A DNA stretch of 33,216 nucleotides from the NCBI GenBank assembly GCA_003221195.1, contig QHQO01000122.1, positions 1 to 33,216 of the forward strand, written 5' to 3'. This DNA is from Verrucomicrobiota bacterium. GTDB taxonomy: Bacteria; Verrucomicrobiota; Verrucomicrobiia; Chthoniobacterales; UBA10450. Both the position numbers and the translations under genes were made by a program. Of this stretch, positions 23,631 through 30,016 are shown piece by piece (position 1 is the stretch's first letter; every line of letters begins with the position of its first letter). Under the pieces are notes generated by a model that saw only the letters and a program-made list of their open reading frames with translations, ran no database searches and had not been told where the DNA came from.

Positions 23631-24007
23631 AAACGGTTACGTCAAATAGGCCTGCCCATGGTCTGCTTTTTCCCATTCTTCTCAGGCGAGCAAGTGGATT
23701 AGACGGAATAATTCCGCAGAAAAATACGGAGAATCTTAGACTGGAGCAGATGCTGGCCGAACAAGCTTGGGCGGCTTTTCACATTTGGGACAGAACGCAG
23801 CGCGGTATCTTTCCGAAGGGGACTTTCGAAGCGACGGGTGGGGGCGCTCCTGTGCGGCTTGCTCAAAACGGCGGGCGGCGAAACTTGGTGGCGCACTGCC
23901 AAACAGATCGGGTTCCCTCCCGGGTTCGTCTCGGACGTCAGGCCGTGCTTACCAAGAACGGTGAAGAGGCTGTCGGCGTGAATTCGATGGAATCGCCCAA
24001 GACCTAA
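23627..24007 (+). pseudogene. Doubtful 126-codon frame after nadK, probably non-coding or decayed
   Basis: A reading frame opens at the GTG overlapping the nadK stop and stays open for 126 codons, but the product (MKTVTSNRPAHGLLFPILLR..., then Gly/Arg-rich GTFEATGGGAPVRLAQNGGR) lacks hydrophobic periodicity or any recognisable domain. Two other plus or minus frames across the same DNA are equally open, which indicates chance. The GTGA overlap is the only point in favour. The stretch 23631-24071 may be the eroded 5' part of the membrane-protein gene that follows. Confidence 0.3.
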
Positions 24008-24071
24008 CGAGGCGCTCAATCCAGATGCCCGTATAGCATTTCAGTCCCTCGGGAAAGCGGCGATCTGGCTT

Positions 24072-24299
24072 ATGTTTGTCGTGGGAGCAGGTTGCGCTTT
24101 CGCAGCCATAGGGCTGTGGCGAAGATCTTTGTGGGGAATACGGATAGCATTAGTCATTCTGTCACTCAACATTTTCGGCGATCTGTTGAATGCGGTATTA
24201 CGTCATGATTACCGCGCATTAATTGGATTACCCGTCGGCGGAGCGATGATCTTTTATTTGGCCCGCTATAAAACGGCTGATAGTTCATCGTCAAGATGA
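24072..24299 (+). CDS. Small polytopic membrane protein, possibly N-terminally truncated
   Basis: Seventy-five residues with about three hydrophobic segments (MFVVGAGCAFAAIGLWRRSL, WGIRIALVILSLNIFGDLLN, ALIGLPVGGAMIFYLARY). It reads like the C-terminal two thirds of a longer small membrane protein. The frame stays open upstream to about 23979 and there encodes plausible sequence (NEALNPDARIAFQSLGKAAI), but contains no ATG, GTG or TTG before 24072, and a TGA lies just before it. Truncation by deletion or frameshift is therefore likely. Function unknown. Confidence 0.5.
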   Translation: MFVVGAGCAFAAIGLWRRSLWGIRIALVILSLNIFGDLLNAVLRHDYRALIGLPVGGAMIFYLARYKTADSSSSR

Positions 24300-24686
24300 A
24301 CACACTTCAGTGGGGCCGGTGTCGGTTTTGTCAAACATCGGTGTGAAAGAGCCGCAGAAGTGCTGCAGTTAGCATGTCACTCGCTAAATGGTGTGATGCC
24401 GATTGGCCAGAATTGGCACCAAGCCCCACGTGATTGGTGTTGGTGCCGGGTTGATTGCGAGCTTAGCAAAGGCAATCAGACCCAACGCCATGCGATTTCA
24501 TATGACATATATTGTCTGATGTTGTAGGCGGGGTTCCAGGGCTCGTGAGTGAGCTGCTTTTTTCAAGAACCGCTTGTCCTTTCCTTTTGGCTACCATTGC
24601 GGGACCAATCATCATTGCCACCGCCGCGAGCCTTGACGTTCCGCCGCCGGCTGCTAGCGTCGCCCAACCTTAATCCTTAAAGTACG
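24300..24686. other. 387-base spacer without a gene; two hairpins
   Basis: No convincing reading frame was found. GGCACCAA (24415-24422) pairs perfectly with TTGGTGCC (24440-24447). Further on, GGCTC (24540-24544) pairs with GAGCT (24551-24555) and is followed by CTG or GC and a run of six T (24558-24563), a weak Rho-independent terminator on the plus strand for the nadK-side transcript. The remainder is mixed-composition DNA. Confidence 0.45.
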
Positions 24687-25178
24687 ATGAATACTTCCAG
24701 CAACGTTCTTATTTGTTATTCGATACTTGGTCTTTGCGTGATTTTTGCCTGCACCGCGCCGGTTAATGCGGCACGCGAGGAAGCATCGGGTAGCATCCAG
24801 CAAGCGATGACACCAGAAGAGTTCAAAGCCGCCGGTTTGAGCAAGCTTTCGTCGCAGGAACTAGAAAAGCTGAACGCCTGGCTGCAAGGCTACAGAGAGG
24901 TCGCCGAAAAGAAGGCTACCGAGCGGGCCGCGAAGGTCGAGCACACCAAGCTCGATATGCTTGTAAGCCGTGTGGATGGAACATTTAACGGACTGACCGG
25001 TCGGACCGTGATCCGTTTGGAAGACGGAACTGTGTGGAAACAGGCTAATGCCGACGATCGATATCGACCAAAAGTAACTGATCGTCCGGCGGCCGTCGTC
25101 ATTCACGGCGTCTTCGGATACAAAATGCAGGTTGAGGGAACCCAGGAGTTCTACGTCGACCCAGTCCGGAATCCTTAG
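24687..25178 (+). CDS. Exported protein of unknown function
   Basis: A 163-residue product. The N-terminus (MNTSSNVLICYSILGLCVIF ACTAPVNA) is a signal peptide with a probable cut after VNA. The mature part begins with a helical segment, MTPEEFKAAGLSKLSSQELE then KLNAWLQGYREVAEKK, a pattern seen in many small periplasmic hypothetical proteins, followed by a basic coil and a beta-rich C-terminal half, LTGRTVIRLEDGTVWKQ..., VVIHGVFGYKMQVEGTQEFY, that could bind an envelope partner. No catalytic motif or cysteine pair is present in the mature part. It is a single-gene unit after a long spacer and ends in a 257-base stretch (25179-25435) in which I see nothing. Confidence 0.7.
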   Translation: MNTSSNVLICYSILGLCVIFACTAPVNAAREEASGSIQQAMTPEEFKAAGLSKLSSQELEKLNAWLQGYREVAEKKATERAAKVEHTKLDMLVSRVDGTFNGLTGRTVIRLEDGTVWKQANADDRYRPKVTDRPAAVVIHGVFGYKMQVEGTQEFYVDPVRNP

Positions 25179-25435
25179 GAGTTCTCAGTTTCGTGCTTGC
25201 AGGGCCCGGGCGTGCCAACTGCGAGCATTCGTCATGATGAGATTCGTGGCGTTCCATACGTAAGGCCACTTGCTTTAGTAGTTTAGCTAGGTTATTACGC
25301 CATAGCTAATACGCGCTCCAGCCACCAAATGCCGCGGCGATCACCCTCCCTACTTACGAGTTTTGGAACCAAATGGTTGGATTTCTTTGGCCGTGGCTGC
25401 GTGTTTGCTCAGGACCGCCTTGGAACCCTATCCTC

Positions 25436-25936
25436 CTATTCCAATGGAAGTTCGATAGGCTCTTCGGGCTCTCGCGGAACAAGGCCGTTTCGGGCGATGA
25501 TTCGCACGCACGTATTCCAGCGCAGGATCGCGTCATCGTAGCCAGGCGGACGAATGGATTCGGCTTTTTCGAAACAAGTCATCGCCTCGCGCAAAAGATC
25601 GTAAGCTTGAAACCGGCAATCTGGCGTGTTCTGACGTAGTTTCATCTTCGCGCGGCGTTCGGCCACGATTCCGGAATAATACGCGTGGTCGTATCCTGAT
25701 TTCATTCGCGACAGCAATTCCTTTGTTTGCGTATCGCTGACGCCGTAACCTTTTTCGAAACGGTCGGTCAATGCGAGCAGGAGCGTGATAATTGCCTGCT
25801 GATTTTCGGGGTCAACATGGAGAATGTCTAGGCAGATGCTCTCCGCTTCGCCCGGTTCGTTGAGCAAACGGTAACGCTCGGCTTTTTCAAGCGCCGCAGG
25901 GATCGCGTCTGTGTGGAGCGATTTTAGATCAGGCAT
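25436..25936 (-). CDS. TPR-like protein at the end of the sdh gene run
   Basis: A 166-residue, all-helical soluble protein. ALEKAERYRLLNEPGEAESI CLDILHVDPENQQAIITLLL resembles two tetratricopeptide helices, and AYDLLREAMTCFEKAESIRP with PGYDDAILRWNTCVRI looks like a further pair. It ends with an acidic, proline-rich tail (PREPEEPIELPLE). It lies after sdhB in the same direction, separated by a repeat-containing spacer of 105 bases. A link to assembly of the dehydrogenase is possible by position only. No family name is recognised beyond TPR-like. Confidence 0.7.
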   Translation of the reverse strand: MPDLKSLHTDAIPAALEKAERYRLLNEPGEAESICLDILHVDPENQQAIITLLLALTDRFEKGYGVSDTQTKELLSRMKSGYDHAYYSGIVAERRAKMKLRQNTPDCRFQAYDLLREAMTCFEKAESIRPPGYDDAILRWNTCVRIIARNGLVPREPEEPIELPLE

Positions 25937-26054
25937 GTTGTACGGTTGAAAAGTTACAAAGTTAAATAATCAAAACGAGCGACGCGGCCTGGTGCCGCTT
26001 AACCGTGCAAAAGGTTGCATCTCTTTTAACTTTTCAGCCTTTCAACTTTTTAAC
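25937..26054. repeat. Spacer A: GTTAAAAAG-type repeats in inverted orientation
   Basis: The left part (GTTGAAAAGTTACAAAGTTAA) and the right part (TTTTAACTTTTCAG, then CCTTTCAACTTTTTAAC at 26038-26054) are inverted versions of the same AT-rich unit, enclosing a GC-rich core with GCGGC-CTGGT-GCCGC. The rightmost copy overlaps the last codons and stop of sdhB, which therefore ends in Lys-Leu-Lys-Ser encoded by the repeat. Confidence 0.6.
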
Positions 26055-26794
26055 TTCTGCTTCATCCATTTCCAGATCCAACCGAATGGATCGTAAAAAT
26101 CGTCCACTACGCGTTCCTTTAGCGGGATAATTCCGTTATCGGTGATTTGAATGCTTTCGGGGCAAACCTTCGTGCAACATTTTGTGATATTGCAATAGCC
26201 GATCCCCTGCTCGTTTCGCAATTCATCGATACGATCCTCGGTATCGAGCGGATGCATCTCGAGCGCAGCGACGTGAATCAAAAAGCGCGGCCCAATAAAC
26301 TTTTCGTGCATCTGGTGGTCGCGCAGCACATGGCAGACGTCCTGGCAAAGAAAGCATTCGATACATTTACGGAATTCTTGTACACGATCGATATCCTCCT
26401 GCTGCATTCGCCATGTCCCGTCGGCCGCATCAGGAGGTCGAGGCTTAAATGGCTTGATTGTTTTTTTCACACGAAAGTTCCAGGAGACGTCGGTGACGAG
26501 ATCTTTTAACGTCGCAAAAGCTTTCATCGGTTCGATTGTCACCGGTTTTTCCAATGGAAGCTCGCTCAGTCGCGTCATGCACATCAGTTTGGGCATTCCG
26601 TTAACTTCCGCTGAGCAGGAGCCGCACTTACCGGCCTTACAATTCCATCGGCACGCCAAGTCCGGCGCCTGAGCGCACTGAATATCATGAACTGCATCGA
26701 GCACGACCATGCCCTCAGCAACTTCCGCGGTGTAATCGCGAAATTCGCCGCTGTTCGCGTCGCCTCGCCAGATCCGAAATGTGGCTGTCGCCAT
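26042..26794 (-). CDS. sdhB: Succinate dehydrogenase / fumarate reductase iron-sulfur subunit
   Basis: A 250-residue electron-transfer subunit. The plant-type 2Fe-2S cluster is bound by Cys52, Cys57, Cys60 and Cys72 (CKAGKCGSCS..LMC); the second domain has Cys144/147/150/154 (CIECFLCQDVC) and Cys201/206/207/211 (CNITKCCTKVCP) for the 4Fe-4S and 3Fe-4S centres. The sequence and the gene order SdhC-SdhA-x-SdhB resemble the Sdh1 type of mycobacteria more than the E. coli type. The start at 26794 and the stop at 26042 both abut copies of the AT-rich spacer repeat. It is separated from sdhA by a four-helix-bundle gene. Confidence 0.94.
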   Translation of the reverse strand: MATATFRIWRGDANSGEFRDYTAEVAEGMVVLDAVHDIQCAQAPDLACRWNCKAGKCGSCSAEVNGMPKLMCMTRLSELPLEKPVTIEPMKAFATLKDLVTDVSWNFRVKKTIKPFKPRPPDAADGTWRMQQEDIDRVQEFRKCIECFLCQDVCHVLRDHQMHEKFIGPRFLIHVAALEMHPLDTEDRIDELRNEQGIGYCNITKCCTKVCPESIQITDNGIIPLKERVVDDFYDPFGWIWKWMKQKLKS

Positions 26795-26807
26795 GACCGA
26801 AAAGTTA

Positions 26808-26828
26808 AAAGGTTAAAAAGTTGAAAGG
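26808..26828. repeat. Left copy of a perfect 21-bp inverted repeat flanking the four-helix gene
   Basis: AAAGGTTAAAAAGTTGAAAG plus G is the exact reverse complement of 27286-27306. It touches the stop codon of the four-helix-bundle gene (26829) and lies in the leader of sdhB. Further degenerate units (AAAAGTTA) precede it. Confidence 0.85.
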
Positions 26829-27284
26829 TTAAACAGTGTCTCTGAATTCATAGAGCAGTTCGTCTTCACCAGCAGATTCGCGAACGGTCAGCGAAGCTCC
26901 GGCTTTGCGCTCACGAAGAAACCGAATGTACCCGTTTATGAGACGCTGCACTTCTTTCGCTCGTTCCTTCAGCTCGACTATCTCGGCTGTGGGAAGGTAA
27001 TGCTCATCGTGACAAACATTCAGATCGTCTAGTAGTTCCGCGAGCGAACCGCGCGATTGAATCTGGAACTTGATTTCGTCGAGGTAGTGATAACGTCCGT
27101 GACATTCAGCGATATTGTTAGTCAACGAAACAGCAGCTCGACGGATCTGACGACCAAGTTCATACTTTTCAAAATCCGGGAGTTTCCGTGCAGCTGCGTA
27201 CATTCGTTTTCGGAATTCCCGAGCTTTTTGATAAACGTCGAGGTCCTCAAATGTTCGAAATGCAGCGTCCTGATGTTCTGGCAT
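26829..27284 (-). CDS. Four-helix-bundle protein of the S23 / 23S-rRNA intervening-sequence family
   Basis: A 151-residue all-helical protein starting MPEHQDAAFRTFEDLDVYQK AREFRKRMYAAARKLP, then GRQIRRAAVSLTNNIAECHG; FEDLDVYQKAREF and IRRAAVSLTNNIAEG-like blocks are hallmarks of the four-helix-bundle family found in intervening sequences of 23S rRNA genes, as free-standing genes, and related to the Avd accessory protein of diversity-generating retroelements. The ATG at 27284 fits the family start; a TTG at 27293 is also in frame. AAAGGA, provided by the inverted repeat, lies directly against the ATG. The gene is inserted between sdhA and sdhB and framed almost flush by perfect 21-bp inverted repeats. 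Molecular function unknown. Confidence 0.88.
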   Translation of the reverse strand: MPEHQDAAFRTFEDLDVYQKAREFRKRMYAAARKLPDFEKYELGRQIRRAAVSLTNNIAECHGRYHYLDEIKFQIQSRGSLAELLDDLNVCHDEHYLPTAEIVELKERAKEVQRLINGYIRFLRERKAGASLTVRESAGEDELLYEFRDTV

Positions 27285-27285
27285 T

Positions 27286-27306
27286 CCTTTCAACTTTTTA
27301 ACCTTT
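27286..27306. repeat. Right copy of the 21-bp inverted repeat
   Basis: CCTTTCAACTTTTTAACCTT plus T is the exact reverse complement of 26808-26828 and lies one base upstream of the four-helix gene's ATG, supplying its ribosome-binding purines. A further degenerate unit (CAACTCTTTAACTTCC) follows toward the sdhA stop. Its first 17 bases recur identically at 26038-26054. Confidence 0.85.
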
Positions 27307-27335
27307 CAACTCTTTAACTTCCCTAATTCATCGCT

Positions 27336-29147
27336 TTAACTGTTCTCTTCGATTACCCGTTTGAGATAGTCCGGCATTTCCGGCAACGGTTCCAAACGAA
27401 CTTCCATTGAGCCGTCTGCGGCTTTCGCAATCATCGTGTTCACTTTGGCAAACTGCTCGTTCTTGTCGGGATAATCATCCCGGAACTGCGCGCCGCGACT
27501 TTCCTTTCGTTCCAGCGCAGCGCGCGCGATCGCTTCCGAAACTGTGAGCAGATTTTTTAAATCGAGCGCAGTGTGCCATCCGGGATTGTATTCCCGGTTG
27601 CCGCTGGCTGCAGCCCTTTCGGCGCGCTTTTTCAAACCATCGATCTTCTCCAAAGCTTCGCGCATCTCGCTTTCGTTACGCACGATGCCAACCAAATCTT
27701 GCATTGTGTCCTGCAAATCCTTTTGCACCTGGTAAGGATTTTCGGCATCACGTCGCTCGAATGGCGCGAGCGCTTCACGCGCGACGTTTTCGAATCTGCC
27801 GTCGTCGATCTTGCCTAACGAATTTTTTTTCGCGAACTTCGCAGCGAATTCGCCGGCGCGTTTCCCGAAAACCAAAAGATCGGAGAGCGAATTGCCGCCC
27901 AGGCGGTTCGCGCCGTTAATTCCAGCGGCGCATTCGCCTGCGGCAAACAAGCCGGCTACGCGCGACATCTGCGTATCGGCATCCACCTGGACGCCCCCCA
28001 TGATGTAATGCGTCGTTGGCCCAACTTCCATCGGTTGCTCTGTGATATCGATGTCGGCCAGTTGTTTGAACTGGTGATACATACTCGGCAGTTTGCGCTT
28101 AATGTGTTCGGCCGCGTGGGGCAGCTTTTGTTTGATCCAGGAAATGTCGAGATGAACGCCGCCGTGCGGGCTTCCCCTGCCCTCTTTGATCTCACGCACG
28201 ATGCAACGTGAGACATGATCGCGGGTCAGAAGTTCTGGCGGCCGCCGCGCATCTTTACTGCCCTGACAATAACGCCAACCTTCTTCTTCGTTGTCCGCAG
28301 TTTGAGCGCGATAGTTTTCCGGAATCGCATCGAACATAAAACGGCGACCCTCCTTATTTGTCAGGATCCCGCCTTCGCCGCGCACGCCTTCGGTCACCAA
28401 AATTCCCATCACACTCGGCGGCCAAACCATGCCGGTGGGATGAAATTGCACGAACTCCATGTCGATCAGATCTGCACCTGCGTCATAAGCGAGCGCGTGA
28501 CCGTCGCCGGTGTACTCCCAACTGTTGCTGGTAATTTTGTACGCCCGCCCAATTCCGCCAGTGGCCAACACCACCGCTTTGGCGCGGAAAATCTTGAAGC
28601 GTCCGCGTTCGCGTTCGTAACCAAATGCGCCGACCACTCGGTCGCCATCTTTCAAGAGGGAAAGAACGGTGTGCTCCATATAGATATCGATGCCTTGGTG
28701 CACGCCATGATCCTGCAGAGTCCGAATCATCTCCAAGCCCGTGCGATCGCCCACGTGCGCTAAGCGTGGATATTTATGACCGCCGAAATGGCGTTGCAGA
28801 ATGCGCCCGTCTTTTGTGCGATCGAATACGGCGCCCCAAGCTTCGAGCTCTCGTACGCGATCGGGCGCTTCTTTCGCGTGCAATTCCGCCATTCGCCACT
28901 GATTCACGTATTGCCCGCCCCGCATGGTGTCGGCAAAATGCACTTTCCAGTTGTCGCGTTCGTCCACGTTTGCGAGTGCCGCAGCGATTCCGCCTTCCGC
29001 CATTACGGTGTGCGCTTTGCCTAACAAGGATTTGCACACAAGTCCGACGCGCACTCCAGCAACGGAAGCCTCAATCGCGGCGCGCAGCCCCGCGCCTCCA
29101 GCGCCAATCACCAAGACATCGTGTTCGAAAGTTTCGTAATCGGGCAT
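27336..29147 (-). CDS. sdhA: Succinate dehydrogenase / fumarate reductase flavoprotein subunit
   Basis: A 603-residue catalytic subunit. VLVIGAGGAGLRAAIEAS (11-28) is the FAD-binding fold; His46 in GKAHTVMAEGGIAAA is the likely covalent FAD attachment site; MEFVQFHPTGMV, VRGEGGILTNKEGRRFM, HYIMGGVQVD and GLFAAGECAAGINGANRLGG are the family's active-site and FAD blocks. The C-terminal helical domain has the usual length. It lies between SdhC (86-base repeat-containing spacer) and the inserted four-helix gene. Direction of catalysis (succinate oxidation versus fumarate reduction) cannot be told from the flavoprotein alone; the aerobic-type sulfur oxidation neighbours favour succinate oxidation. 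Confidence 0.95.
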   Translation of the reverse strand: MPDYETFEHDVLVIGAGGAGLRAAIEASVAGVRVGLVCKSLLGKAHTVMAEGGIAAALANVDERDNWKVHFADTMRGGQYVNQWRMAELHAKEAPDRVRELEAWGAVFDRTKDGRILQRHFGGHKYPRLAHVGDRTGLEMIRTLQDHGVHQGIDIYMEHTVLSLLKDGDRVVGAFGYERERGRFKIFRAKAVVLATGGIGRAYKITSNSWEYTGDGHALAYDAGADLIDMEFVQFHPTGMVWPPSVMGILVTEGVRGEGGILTNKEGRRFMFDAIPENYRAQTADNEEEGWRYCQGSKDARRPPELLTRDHVSRCIVREIKEGRGSPHGGVHLDISWIKQKLPHAAEHIKRKLPSMYHQFKQLADIDITEQPMEVGPTTHYIMGGVQVDADTQMSRVAGLFAAGECAAGINGANRLGGNSLSDLLVFGKRAGEFAAKFAKKNSLGKIDDGRFENVAREALAPFERRDAENPYQVQKDLQDTMQDLVGIVRNESEMREALEKIDGLKKRAERAAASGNREYNPGWHTALDLKNLLTVSEAIARAALERKESRGAQFRDDYPDKNEQFAKVNTMIAKAADGSMEVRLEPLPEMPDYLKRVIEENS

Positions 29148-29155
29148 GAGAAGAG

Positions 29156-29220
29156 GTTAAAAGAGTTAAAAGGGTTACACGTTAAAAAGGCAGACCGTTT
29201 TAACTTTTTAACATTTTAAC
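29156..29220. repeat. Spacer D: GTTAAAA-type units with hairpin before sdhA
   Basis: Several GTTAAAA units run in one orientation and then in the other. GTTAAAAAG (29181-29189) is perfectly complementary to CTTTTTAAC (29204-29212), and a tighter alternative pairs GTTAAAA with TTTTAAC (29198-29204) around GG-CAGA-CC. It lies between sdhC and sdhA. Confidence 0.55.
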
Positions 29221-29233
29221 GAATCAGTTGCGG

Positions 29234-30016
29234 CTATAAGAGCCGCCAATCATGCCAGACACCCATCGCGCAAAGCCGCACATAAAGGTCGGCAAATCCG
29301 ACCCAGAACAAACTGAGCCATGCCCAGAGCATGTGACGACGATTAAAACAGGTCACACATGCGTACGTCCGATAGCATGTGGGTGATTTGGAGAATTGAT
29401 CTAAAAAACCGCCAGCCAGATGCCGGAGCGAGTGACAACCAAAAGTATAACCCGCAAGCAGGACGAGATTGATTGCCAACACGATGGTGCCGATGCCAAT
29501 TCCAAACCCGTCCGCAAACCACAGCGCTTTCCAGACATCGTACGCCAGAACCAGCAGAAAGAAGAGCGCGAGGTAGAGAAAGTAGCGATGAACGTTTTGC
29601 ATGATCAATGGGAACGAACGCTCGCCCCAATAGCTTTTTCGCGGCTCGCCCACTGTGCATGCTGGCGGATCCGCCCAAAATGCCTTGTAATAGGCGCCGC
29701 GATAATAATAGCAGGTCAACCGAAATCCACCCGGCGCCCAAAGAACCAACAACGCGGGGGAGAAGATTAGCCAATGCGGCCACCAATTAGGTTTTGGTCC
29801 AAACCAACTGTGGGGTGAGTCGCCGAGTATTTCTGGCGAATAAAAGGGCGAGATGTAATTGCCAGAAAAATAATTTTGCCCCTGAAACGCCGCCCATGTG
29901 GAATAGACGATAAAAATCGATAACCCTGCAAAGACCAGTAACGGTTGCGTCCACCAAACGTCGGCGCGCATGGTTTCTCCAAACGATCGGCGTGGCAGCG
30001 CAGTCGTTCCGTTCAT
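29234..30016 (-). CDS. sdhC: Sdh1-type succinate dehydrogenase membrane anchor with Cys/His cluster
   Basis: A 260-residue integral membrane protein with about five helices, larger than the E. coli SdhC or SdhD anchors. It contains WFGPKPNWWPHWLIF, APGGFRLTCYYYRGAYYKAF, MQNVHRYFLYLALFF and, in the C-terminal half, GCHSLRHLAGG (Cys194, His195, His199) and SPTCYRTYACVTCFNRRHML (Cys214, Cys220, Cys223, His228). These residues are unlike the usual two-histidine haem b anchors and resemble the anchor of mycobacterial Sdh1 (Rv0249c type), for which I recall a membrane-embedded Rieske-type cluster being reported. The ATG overlaps the stop of the CstB-like gene (ATGA) and has GGAAG upstream. Assignment as anchor is firm by context; the cofactor is inference. 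Confidence 0.85.
   Translation of the reverse strand: MNGTTALPRRSFGETMRADVWWTQPLLVFAGLSIFIVYSTWAAFQGQNYFSGNYISPFYSPEILGDSPHSWFGPKPNWWPHWLIFSPALLVLWAPGGFRLTCYYYRGAYYKAFWADPPACTVGEPRKSYWGERSFPLIMQNVHRYFLYLALFFLLVLAYDVWKALWFADGFGIGIGTIVLAINLVLLAGYTFGCHSLRHLAGGFLDQFSKSPTCYRTYACVTCFNRRHMLWAWLSLFWVGFADLYVRLCAMGVWHDWRLL

Noticed and set aside
23998-24030. attC-like left half: CCTAAC followed by TCAATCC-AGATGCC resembles an integron cassette recombination site.
   Set aside because: No matching GTTRRRY right half with complementary arms was found within about 150 bases, and the same bases read as plausible coding sequence of the following membrane protein.
24520-24560. GGGGTTCCAGGGCTCG-like segment recalling a tRNA T-arm.
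   Set aside because: No acceptor stem, anticodon arm or D-arm can be folded around it; it is part of the spacer with a weak terminator.
26829-27284. Reading the four-helix gene as the Avd component of a diversity-generating retroelement.
   Set aside because: No reverse transcriptase, template repeat or variable repeat is present in the window; only the fold family is shared.
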